A stretch of 5,015 bases of DNA from UBA11386 sp035286785 (GTDB lineage Bacteria > Planctomycetota > Planctomycetia > Pirellulales > Thermoguttaceae), in contig DATECS010000311.1 of NCBI GenBank assembly GCA_035286785.1, positions 1 through 5,015 of the forward strand. The letters are read 5' to 3'. The first letter of the stretch is position 1. The number at the start of each line of letters is the position of its first letter. Both the position numbers and the translations under genes were made by a program. Positions 1-5,015 of this stretch are shown in pieces. The notes under the pieces are model-generated. The model did not search any database and was not told the origin of the DNA. It was given only the letters and a program-made list of their open reading frames with translations.

Positions 1-453
1 CCCGCCGCCCGTCGTCGCCTGATCGCCCTGATCGTGCTGCTGCCCGTGATGGTCGTCGCCGGCGGACTCTTGGGCGGTCATCTCGCGGTCCCGCTCTCCC
101 GGCTCGATCCGTCCATCGAACTGGCTGAACGAATCCGTGCCGAACAGCTCGGCCTGGTCCAAGACACGACCGACGCCAGCGACGCCTTCCGCAACACCCA
201 GCGCCCCGTCGAAGAACTCTACGCCGCGGCCGACCGCCAGCGCGTCAAACTCGCCTGGGCCGGCCTCGCCCTGGGCATCTGGGTCGGCCTGGTCGTCGGC
301 CTCAAATTGATTTCCCTGGCCCGTTACCCCCAACGCCTCGACTACGACCCCAACCCGTCCAACTGCGTTTCCTGCGCCCGCTGCTTCTGGTACTGCCCCC
401 GCGACGAAGCAAACCACGAAAGACACGAAAAACACGAAATCAAAAAACCGTAG
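1..453 (+). CDS. Membrane-bound 4Fe-4S protein, C-terminal part (5' end missing)
   Basis: The frame is open from base 1, so the gene begins before the window; a GTG at 34 lies inside a membrane helix and is not a likely start. The visible 150 residues are: RRR followed by a hydrophobic helix (about residues 7-26), a polar, mostly helical loop of about 56 residues, a second helix (about 84-107), then RYPQR and a single [4Fe-4S] motif, CVSCARCFWYCP, with cysteine codons at 364, 373, 382 and 394. The positive-inside rule puts both termini and the cluster in the cytoplasm and the loop outside. This resembles the polyferredoxin ends of NosR/NapH-type membrane iron-sulfur proteins, which pass electrons between quinol or flavin and clusters; the family placement is inferred because the N-terminal half is unseen. 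The last residues, NHERHEKHEIKKP, are encoded by a dispersed repeat, and the TAG stop lies in a second repeat, so the native C-terminus has probably been replaced. Confidence 0.75.
   Translation, partial: PAARRRLIALIVLLPVMVVAGGLLGGHLAVPLSRLDPSIELAERIRAEQLGLVQDTTDASDAFRNTQRPVEELYAAADRQRVKLAWAGLALGIWVGLVVGLKLISLARYPQRLDYDPNPSNCVSCARCFWYCPRDEANHERHEKHEIKKP
413..439 (-). repeat. Dispersed TTTCGTG repeat, inverted copy inside gene 1 (copy A)
   Basis: Read on the minus strand this is identical over 27 bases to 562-588 and 2478-2504. Internally it is a three-fold unit of about 9 bases (CACGAAARA on the plus strand). It is in frame with gene 1 and encodes the HER-HEK-HEI tail. With copy B it forms a perfect inverted repeat around 440-561. 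Confidence 0.85.
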
Positions 454-471
454 GGTGCGTCTGGACGCACC
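454..471. repeat. Perfect 8-bp palindrome directly after the gene 1 stop
   Basis: GGTGCGTC and GACGCACC are exact reverse complements separated by TG (in RNA more likely a 7-bp stem with a 4-base loop). It begins at the base after the TAG stop and is preceded by CCGTAG, which includes that stop. From memory this CGTAGGGTGCGTC...GACGCACC form recurs between genes in environmental bacterial genomes. No T-run follows on the plus strand, so it is not a clear intrinsic terminator, although it could protect the 3' end of the transcript. Confidence 0.7.
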
Positions 472-487
472 ACCTCAAACCCAAAAC

Positions 488-513
488 CGAGCCGCGCTCC
501 GTGAGGAAGCGGA
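488..513. repeat. Second small interrupted palindrome in the gap between genes 1 and 2
   Basis: CCGC (492-495) pairs with GCGG (509-512), and inside it CTC (497-499) pairs with GAG (503-505) around a CGT loop. The string GAGCCGCG...GTGAGG.AGCGG resembles a palindromic intergenic repeat that I associate with planctomycete genomes; this is recollection, not a search. No gene is visible between 454 and 608. Confidence 0.45.
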
Positions 514-544
514 CAAATCAAATCTATCTATCCATCCCCACAAA

Positions 545-594
545 AACCAAGCAAAAAACTCTTTCGTGTTTTTCGTGTCTTTCGTGGTAAAAAA
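545..594 (+). repeat. Dispersed TTTCGTG repeat, copy B, upstream of gene 2
   Basis: Bases 561-594 are identical to 2477-2510, ending in GGT plus an A-run. The flank before it (ACCAAGCAAAAAACT) is also close to the flank of copy C (ACCAAACAAA), so the shared unit is longer than the 26-base core. It ends 14 bases before the gene 2 ATG and so forms part of that gene's leader. A reading frame through this region (455-820) is made only of repeat sequence and the shadow of gene 2. Confidence 0.85.
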
Positions 595-608
595 AACTCC
601 GACGCCCC

Positions 609-2420
609 ATGCCCCAACCCGACAAGTCACCCCCCAACGACGCCTACCTAGCCGCCCGTGTGACGGCCGCGATCGCCGCCGTGTTCGTCGCGGTGATCTG
701 TGTCCTGCTGGCCGCCGACTTCGCCCACCGCCAGTGGAAAGACCCCTTCGACTCGCCCGACTTCCTCGCCCTGAAATCCCAACTCGCCGCCGCCCCCCAA
801 GACGAATTGCTCAAAAATAATCTCCGCGCGCTCGACCACCGTCTCCGCCGCGAGTTCTTCCGCCGTCAGCGTTTCGCAACGATCGGCGCCCACCTGCTCC
901 TGCTGGGCGTCATCGTCCTCGTGGCTGCCGACAAAACGGCCCGCGTCCTCCGCCGCCGATTGCCCACGCCCAGCCCGATCACTCCCCCCTCCACCGCGAA
1001 TCCGCGTCTAGCCGCGTCCCGCGCCGCCGTGCGCGCCGTCGTCCTCTCCGGTCTCACGATCGCCGGCCTGGCCCTCTGGGCCACCCTCACCGTCGGCACC
1101 CTCCTGCCCACGAATCACGACCAACTCGCCGCCGTCAAGAAATCCCCCGTCGAACCTCGCGCCGCCTCTCCGTCAACCGCGCAAGAAGCAACCTCCGCCC
1201 CTGCCTGGCCCTCCGACGACGAAATCGCCGCCGCCTGGCCCCGTTTCCGCGGTCCCTGGGGCAACGCCGTCTCCACCGACACCGCCGTCCCCACCACCTG
1301 GGACGCCGCCACCAATAAAAACATCCTCTGGAAAACGCCCGTCCCCCTGCCCGGCAACAACTCGCCCATCGTCTGGCTCGACCGCGTCTTCCTCTCCGGT
1401 GCGGACCGCAAACGCCGCGAGGTCTACTGCTTCGATGCCGACATCGGAAAACTCCTCTGGACCCGCGAAGCCCCCTCGACCCCCCAGAGCCGCGCAAAGC
1501 CGCCCAAAGTCGAAGACGCCACCGGCTACGCCGCGCCCACCATGACCACCGACGGCCGCCGCGCGTACGCCATCTTCGCCAACGGCGATGTCGTGGCCCT
1601 CGACTTCGCCGGCCACGTCGTCTGGTCGCGCAGCCTCGGCGTGCCCCAAGAAAACATGTACGGCTACGCCGCTTCGCTCGCCCTCCACGAAAACCATCTC
1701 TTCATCCAATGGGACGAAGCCACGGCCGACGACGGCCTCTCAAAAATGATCGCCCTCGACGTCCTCACCGGCAAAACCGTCTGGCAAGTCAAACGCCCCG
1801 TGACCGGTTCCTGGAGTTCCCCGCTCGTCGCCCGCCACGCCGGCCGCGCGATGCTCATCACCGCCGCAGATCCCTGGGTCATCGTCTACGACCCGACCGA
1901 CGGCCGCGAGCTCTGGCGGGCCGAAGGCATCCTGGGCGATCACGGCGTCACGCCCGTCGTGGCCGACAATCTGCTCCAGGTCGGCAACGAATACGGCGAG
2001 TGGCTCGCCATCCGCCTCGGCGGCTCGGGCAATGTGACCGAAACCCACATCGCGTGGCGCGGCGAAGACGGCCTGCCCGACACCGTGAGCCCCCTGGTCG
2101 CCAACGGCCTGCTGCTGCTCACGACCAGCTCCGGCGTGCTCACCGCCTACGACGCCGCGAAAGGCGAAATGCTCTGTGACAAAGATTTTGAAACCGAAAT
2201 CACGTCCTCACCCACCTTGATCGGCCGATACGTCTACCTCTTCGCCAAGGACGGCCGCGGTTTCATCCTCGATCCTTCGCGCGACGAGTGCAAAATCATC
2301 TCCGAAACCAACCTGGCCGAACCCTGCGTCACGAGCCCCGCCGTCCACAACAACCGCCTCTACCTCCGCACCGAAAACCACCTATTCTGCATCGGCACCT
2401 CCAACGCCCAGTCCAAATAA
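609..2420 (+). CDS. Membrane-anchored PQQ-like (BamB-type) beta-propeller protein
   Basis: 603 residues. Three predicted membrane helices at about 15-36, 89-107 and 139-166 put the rest outside the cytoplasm. Between helices 1 and 2 is a charged helical segment (43-88, with LKNNLRALDHRLRREFFRRQ). A Pro/Ala-rich linker (about 170-208) leads to a propeller opening with WPRFRGPWGNA (210-220). Blade strands of the form YxxDxxxGxxxW are visible near 272-284, 328-339, 380-392 and 424-436, with weaker ones near 465-483, 511-523, 551-563 and 592-596, giving seven or eight blades. There is no CxxCH haem motif and no obvious quinoprotein dehydrogenase active site, so a structural, assembly or ligand-binding role is more likely than catalysis. 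The ATG at 609 is chosen because it precedes helix 1 by a normal distance; no Shine-Dalgarno sequence is present. It starts 155 bases after gene 1. The substrate or partner is unknown. Confidence 0.88.
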   Translation: MPQPDKSPPNDAYLAARVTAAIAAVFVAVICVLLAADFAHRQWKDPFDSPDFLALKSQLAAAPQDELLKNNLRALDHRLRREFFRRQRFATIGAHLLLLGVIVLVAADKTARVLRRRLPTPSPITPPSTANPRLAASRAAVRAVVLSGLTIAGLALWATLTVGTLLPTNHDQLAAVKKSPVEPRAASPSTAQEATSAPAWPSDDEIAAAWPRFRGPWGNAVSTDTAVPTTWDAATNKNILWKTPVPLPGNNSPIVWLDRVFLSGADRKRREVYCFDADIGKLLWTREAPSTPQSRAKPPKVEDATGYAAPTMTTDGRRAYAIFANGDVVALDFAGHVVWSRSLGVPQENMYGYAASLALHENHLFIQWDEATADDGLSKMIALDVLTGKTVWQVKRPVTGSWSSPLVARHAGRAMLITAADPWVIVYDPTDGRELWRAEGILGDHGVTPVVADNLLQVGNEYGEWLAIRLGGSGNVTETHIAWRGEDGLPDTVSPLVANGLLLLTTSSGVLTAYDAAKGEMLCDKDFETEITSSPTLIGRYVYLFAKDGRGFILDPSRDECKIISETNLAEPCVTSPAVHNNRLYLRTENHLFCIGTSNAQSK

Positions 2421-2430
2421 TACGCAAGTC

Positions 2431-2510
2431 TTTTTACCGCGAAGACGCAAAGAACGCCAAGAAAGAACCAAACAAACTTTCGTGTTTTTCGTGTCTTTCG
2501 TGGTAAAAAA
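2431..2510. repeat. Palindromic element of about 80 bases between genes 2 and 3, including repeat copy C
   Basis: The left arm 2431-2465 (TTTTTACCGCGAAGACGC...) and right arm 2477-2509 are imperfect inverted repeats, differing by scattered G/A changes and a few small gaps, around an 11-base A-rich loop (2466-2476). The right arm is copy C of the TTTCGTG repeat, identical over 34 bases to 561-594. It fills nearly all of the 99-base gap, starting 11 bases after the gene 2 stop and ending 9 bases before the gene 3 ATG. Translated in various frames such elements give peptides like KDTKNTK and REDAKNAKK, which from memory appear in spurious ORFs of many unrelated bacteria. No transposase is nearby, so it looks like a non-autonomous, MITE- or REP-like sequence. 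In RNA it could form a long hairpin. Confidence 0.8.
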
Positions 2511-2514
2511 GAAG
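2509..2514 (+). promoter_or_regulatory. Weak possible ribosome binding site of gene 3
   Basis: AAGAAG ends 5 bases before the ATG at 2520, at the junction with the repeat's A-run. It is only a partial match to AGGAGG, but it is the only candidate found before any start in this window. Confidence 0.3.
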
Positions 2515-2519
2515 CTCAC

Positions 2520-4922
2520 ATGACTTCCCCCGACGAACCAACCACCGACGCCCAACGCCAGTTCGTCGACCAAGCGGTCGAGCATCTCGGCCGCGCGCCC
2601 GACGCGCTCATCCCGATCCTCCAAGCCATCCAAACCCAATTCCGCTATCTCCCCGAACCGGCCCTGCGTCGCGTCTGCGAAATCACCGACATCACCCCCG
2701 CCGCCCTGACCGGCGTGGCCACGTTCTACGACCGCTTCCGCCACCGTCCGCTGGGGCACCACGTCATTCACGTCTGCCACGGCACGGCCTGCCACGTCAA
2801 AGGCGCCGGCGTGGTCCACGACGCGATCCATCGCCGCCTGAACATCCCCGACGGCGAAGACACCGACGCCGACGGTCTTTTCACAGTCGAAAAAGTTGCC
2901 TGCCTCGGCTGCTGCACCCTGGCGCCCGTGGTCCAGATTGACGGCACGACCTACGGCCGCCTGACCCCAGCCACCGTGCCCGAGATGCTCGATGATTTCC
3001 TGCGCAACGCCGACCGCCACGCGTCGCCCACCGAGCCCCTCGTCTTCGACGGCCCGTCGCTGGGCGAAATCCGCGTCGGCCTCGGTTCCTGCTGCGTCGC
3101 CCAAGGCAGCGCCAAGGTCCACGACGCCCTGCGCCGCGTTTTGGCCGACACCCGCATCCCCGCCACGGTCAAACGCGTCGGCTGCGTCGGCATGTGCCAC
3201 CAGACGCCGTTGGTTGAAATCGTCCCCGCCGCCGGCCCGTCGAGCCTCTATGCCCACCTCACTCCCGACCGCGTCCGCCGCGTCGTGCTGCGTCATTTCC
3301 GCCCCCAAGGCGAGTGGCGCCGCCTCCGCCACCGCGCCGCGGACCTGCTCGACCGCTTCATCGCTGGCCAGGACGCCGCTCAAGAAAACCTCTGCCGCCC
3401 GTTGGACGCTCACGAAGGCCCGGTCTGCGAATTCCTCGGCCCCCAGCGTCGAGTGGCCACCGAATTCTGCGGCCACCACGACCCGACCGACCTCGACGAA
3501 TACCTCCGCCACGACGGCTTCGCCGCACTCGACAAATCCGTCAACCAAATGACGCCCGACGCCGTCATCGACGAAATCTCTCGTTCCGGCCTCCGCGGCC
3601 GAGGCGGCGCGGGCTTTCCCACCGGCCTGAAATGGCAGCGCGTTCACGAAGCCCCCGGCGAGCTCAAATACCTCATCTGCAACGGCGACGAAGGCGACCC
3701 CGGCGCGTTCATGGACCGCATGATCCTCGAATCGTTCCCTTATCGAGTGATTGAAGGCATGGCCATCGCCGCCCGCGCGGTCGGCGCCCGCGAAGGCTTC
3801 TTCTACATCCGCGCCGAATACCCGCTGGCCGTCCAGCGCATCCGCGAAGCCATCGCCCAGTGCGAGGCCCGCGGCATCCTAGGCCGCTCAGCCGACGAAA
3901 ATACGTCTAAAAAATTCTCCCTCCATCTCTCGATCAAGGAAGGCGCCGGCGCGTTCGTCTGCGGCGAGGAAACGGCCCTGCTCGCCTCGCTCGAAGGCCG
4001 CCGCGGCATGCCCCGCCTCCGACCACCCTTCCCCGCCACGTCCGGACTGCACGGAAAACCCACGCTCGTGAACAACGTCGAAACCTTTGCGTTGGTTCCC
4101 TGGATCCTCCGTCACGGCGCCGACGCCTTCGCCGCCCTGGGCACCGCGAAAAGCAAAGGCACCAAGGTCTTCGCCCTGGCCGGCAAGATCCGCCGCGGCG
4201 GACTGATCGAAGTCCCGATGGGCGTCACGCTCCGCCGCATCGTCGACGAAATCGGCGGCGGCGTGGCCGACGGCCGGCAATTTAAAGCAGTTCAGGTCGG
4301 CGGTCCCTCCGGCGGATGCGTACCCGCCGCGCTGGCCGACACCCCCGTCGATTACGAAGCCCTCGTCGGCGTCGGCGCGATCATGGGCTCGGGCGGACTC
4401 GTGGTGCTCGACGACCGCGACTGCATGGTCGATATCGCCCGCTACTTCCTCCAATTCACCCAGGACCAGTCCTGCGGCCGATGCACTTTTTGCCGCGTTG
4501 GCACCCGGCGAATGCTCGACATCCTCGACCGACTCTGCACTGGCCACGGCCGACCGACCGACCTCGACACCCTCGAAACGCTCGCCCACACCGTGCGCGA
4601 CGCCAGCCTTTGTGCCCTGGGCGGCACGGCCCCCAACCCCGTTCTCTCGACTCTGAAACACTTCCGCGACGAATACGAAGCGCACCTCGCCGGCCGCTGT
4701 CCCGCTGGCCGTTGCAAGGCTCTGATCACCTACGAAGTCACCGACCGCTGCATCGGCTGCACCCTCTGCGCCCAGCACTGCCCCGCCGACGCCATCCCCA
4801 TGACCCCCTACAAACAACACGCCATTGACCCACAAAAATGCACCCGCTGCGACACCTGCCGCGAACTCTGCCCCACCCAAGCCATCGAAATCCGTAGTCA
4901 GCAGGCAGCGGGCAGTCCATAG
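2520..4922 (+). CDS. Fused NuoE-NuoF (HydC-HydB-like) NAD(P)H-linked flavoprotein with C-terminal 2x[4Fe-4S]
   Basis: 800 residues, cytoplasmic, no signal peptide. Domains in order: NuoE/HydC-like [2Fe-2S] thioredoxin fold (10-163; C86, C91, C128, C132 in CHGTAC and CLGCC); a second thioredoxin-like [2Fe-2S] domain (about 174-260; C191/C192, C222, C226); a charged helical linker (262-305); NuoF core with FMN-binding GLRGRGGAGFPTGLKW (357-372), NAD(H) region NGDEGDPGAFMDR (388-400) and GAGAFVCGEETAL (475-487); an SLBB region (about 557-635); an N3-type [4Fe-4S] cluster (C652, C655, C658, C698); then CPAGRCKAL and a two-cluster ferredoxin (C744/747/750/754 and C774/777/780/784). All motifs look intact. 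The family oxidises or reduces NAD(P)H through FMN and passes electrons to a hydrogenase, formate dehydrogenase or ferredoxin. The C-terminal ferredoxin is typical of HydB/HndC/Bfu proteins and absent from standard complex I NuoF. Usually HydC and HydB are separate genes. Whether it bifurcates electrons cannot be read from sequence. The final SQQAAGSP lies beyond the ferredoxin fold. Confidence 0.93.
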   Translation: MTSPDEPTTDAQRQFVDQAVEHLGRAPDALIPILQAIQTQFRYLPEPALRRVCEITDITPAALTGVATFYDRFRHRPLGHHVIHVCHGTACHVKGAGVVHDAIHRRLNIPDGEDTDADGLFTVEKVACLGCCTLAPVVQIDGTTYGRLTPATVPEMLDDFLRNADRHASPTEPLVFDGPSLGEIRVGLGSCCVAQGSAKVHDALRRVLADTRIPATVKRVGCVGMCHQTPLVEIVPAAGPSSLYAHLTPDRVRRVVLRHFRPQGEWRRLRHRAADLLDRFIAGQDAAQENLCRPLDAHEGPVCEFLGPQRRVATEFCGHHDPTDLDEYLRHDGFAALDKSVNQMTPDAVIDEISRSGLRGRGGAGFPTGLKWQRVHEAPGELKYLICNGDEGDPGAFMDRMILESFPYRVIEGMAIAARAVGAREGFFYIRAEYPLAVQRIREAIAQCEARGILGRSADENTSKKFSLHLSIKEGAGAFVCGEETALLASLEGRRGMPRLRPPFPATSGLHGKPTLVNNVETFALVPWILRHGADAFAALGTAKSKGTKVFALAGKIRRGGLIEVPMGVTLRRIVDEIGGGVADGRQFKAVQVGGPSGGCVPAALADTPVDYEALVGVGAIMGSGGLVVLDDRDCMVDIARYFLQFTQDQSCGRCTFCRVGTRRMLDILDRLCTGHGRPTDLDTLETLAHTVRDASLCALGGTAPNPVLSTLKHFRDEYEAHLAGRCPAGRCKALITYEVTDRCIGCTLCAQHCPADAIPMTPYKQHAIDPQKCTRCDTCRELCPTQAIEIRSQQAAGSP

Positions 4923-4923
4923 A

Positions 4924-4943
4924 CCGTAGGCCGGGTCATGACC
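4924..4943. repeat. CCGTAGG-plus-palindrome unit after gene 3
   Basis: GGTCATGACC (4934-4943) is a perfect 10-base palindrome preceded by CCGTAGGCCG, beginning just after the TAG stop. It parallels 448-471 after gene 1, where CCGTAGG also leads into a palindrome. It looks like a shortened repeat, because the GGCCG left of the palindrome has no matching CGGCC on the right. It may contribute to 3'-end formation, but there is no strong T-run. Confidence 0.5.
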
Positions 4944-5015
4944 TTGTCTTTACCCACAAATACCCACATCTTCACAAACCAAATATCAAAAACTCTCGGG
5001 AAAACGAGCATTCCT
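4944..5015. other. A/C-rich gap to the right edge; no gene start seen
   Basis: Composition shifts sharply to A/C-rich compared with the coding regions. It holds a direct repeat, TACCCACA at 4951-4958 and 4961-4968 (10-base period), and a weak 4-bp hairpin CTCG/CGAG (4995-4998 with 5005-5008). There is no ATG with supporting context and no T-run. It is probably the leader of the next gene, which would lie outside the window. Confidence 0.4.

Noticed and set aside
454..471. Intrinsic terminator after gene 1
   Set aside because: The stem is perfect but no T-run follows on the plus strand; a repeat palindrome explains it better.
413..594. CRISPR array
   Set aside because: The repeats occur in opposite orientations, with no regular spacers and only two copies here; this is an inverted dispersed repeat.
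455..820. Plus-strand frame of 121 codons starting in the gap after gene 1
   Set aside because: It consists of repeat translation (NSFVFFVSFVV) followed by an Arg/Pro-rich out-of-frame shadow of gene 2.
609..2420. True PQQ-dependent alcohol or glucose dehydrogenase
   Set aside because: No haem-binding CxxCH, no evident quinoprotein active-site signature and propeller repeats of the BamB-like type; catalysis is not supported.
2382..3647. Long minus-strand open frame (421 codons) opposite gene 3
   Set aside because: It is the antisense shadow of a GC-rich, strongly biased coding region. Its protein is an Ala/Val/Gly/Asp-rich string with no domain, and its end runs through the dispersed repeat (TTKDTKNTK), while the plus strand encodes intact NuoE/NuoF motifs.
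4316..4828. Plus-strand frames inside gene 3 (also 2992-3552 and 3314-3754)
   Set aside because: Arg/Pro/Ala/Ser-rich out-of-frame products of a GC-rich gene; no frameshift is needed because the main frame is intact.
3888..4880. Minus-strand open frame of 330 codons
   Set aside because: Same cause: antisense of the flavoprotein, low-complexity Ala/Gly/Val composition and no recognisable motif.
2520..4922. Respiratory complex I nuoE/nuoF
   Set aside because: The additional N-terminal [2Fe-2S] domain and C-terminal 2x[4Fe-4S] ferredoxin, and the absence of other nuo genes in the window, point to the soluble HydBC/Hnd-like class.

Overview
The window reads as a GC-rich bacterial chromosome segment, best matched to a Planctomycetota-type (or other PVC-group) bacterium with an anaerobic, redox-flexible metabolism. 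Three points support this: a large membrane-anchored PQQ-like beta-propeller with the WPRFRGPxGNA opening common in that phylum; genes with little or no Shine-Dalgarno sequence; and gaps filled with short palindromic dispersed repeats. The taxonomic call is an inference. No rRNA, tRNA, CRISPR or transposase is seen.

Layout: three genes lie on the + strand in a row. (1) Bases 1-453 are the 3' part of a membrane protein that ends in a single CxxCxxCxxxCP iron-sulfur motif; its true start is off the left edge. (2) Bases 609-2420 encode a 603-residue protein with three predicted N-terminal membrane helices and a PQQ/BamB-type beta-propeller. (3) Bases 2520-4922 encode an 800-residue fused flavoprotein: a NuoE/HydC-like [2Fe-2S] domain, a second thioredoxin-like [2Fe-2S] domain, the NuoF/HydB core (FMN, NAD(H), SLBB, [4Fe-4S]) and a C-terminal 2x[4Fe-4S] ferredoxin domain. 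The last domain places it with soluble NAD(P)-linked hydrogenase or formate dehydrogenase and bifurcating (HydBC/Hnd/Bfu) flavoproteins rather than with ordinary complex I NuoF.

The gaps (454-608, 2421-2519, 4923-5015) hold no genes but are rich in repeats. A 26-base core (a roughly 9-base TTTCGTG-type unit, three times) occurs three times: once in inverse orientation, where it encodes the C-terminal tail of gene 1, and once each just before the starts of genes 2 and 3. The copy before gene 3 forms one arm of an imperfect palindrome of about 80 bases. Two other small palindromes follow gene 1, and a related CCGTAGG-plus-palindrome unit follows gene 3.

Working model (inference): gene 3 moves electrons between NAD(H), ferredoxin-type clusters and a catalytic partner probably encoded to the right of the window. 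Gene 1 could carry electrons at the membrane, with the gene 2 propeller as an extracytoplasmic assembly or interaction module. Same strand and short gaps suggest co-transcription, but the repeats could hold internal promoters, processing sites or attenuators.
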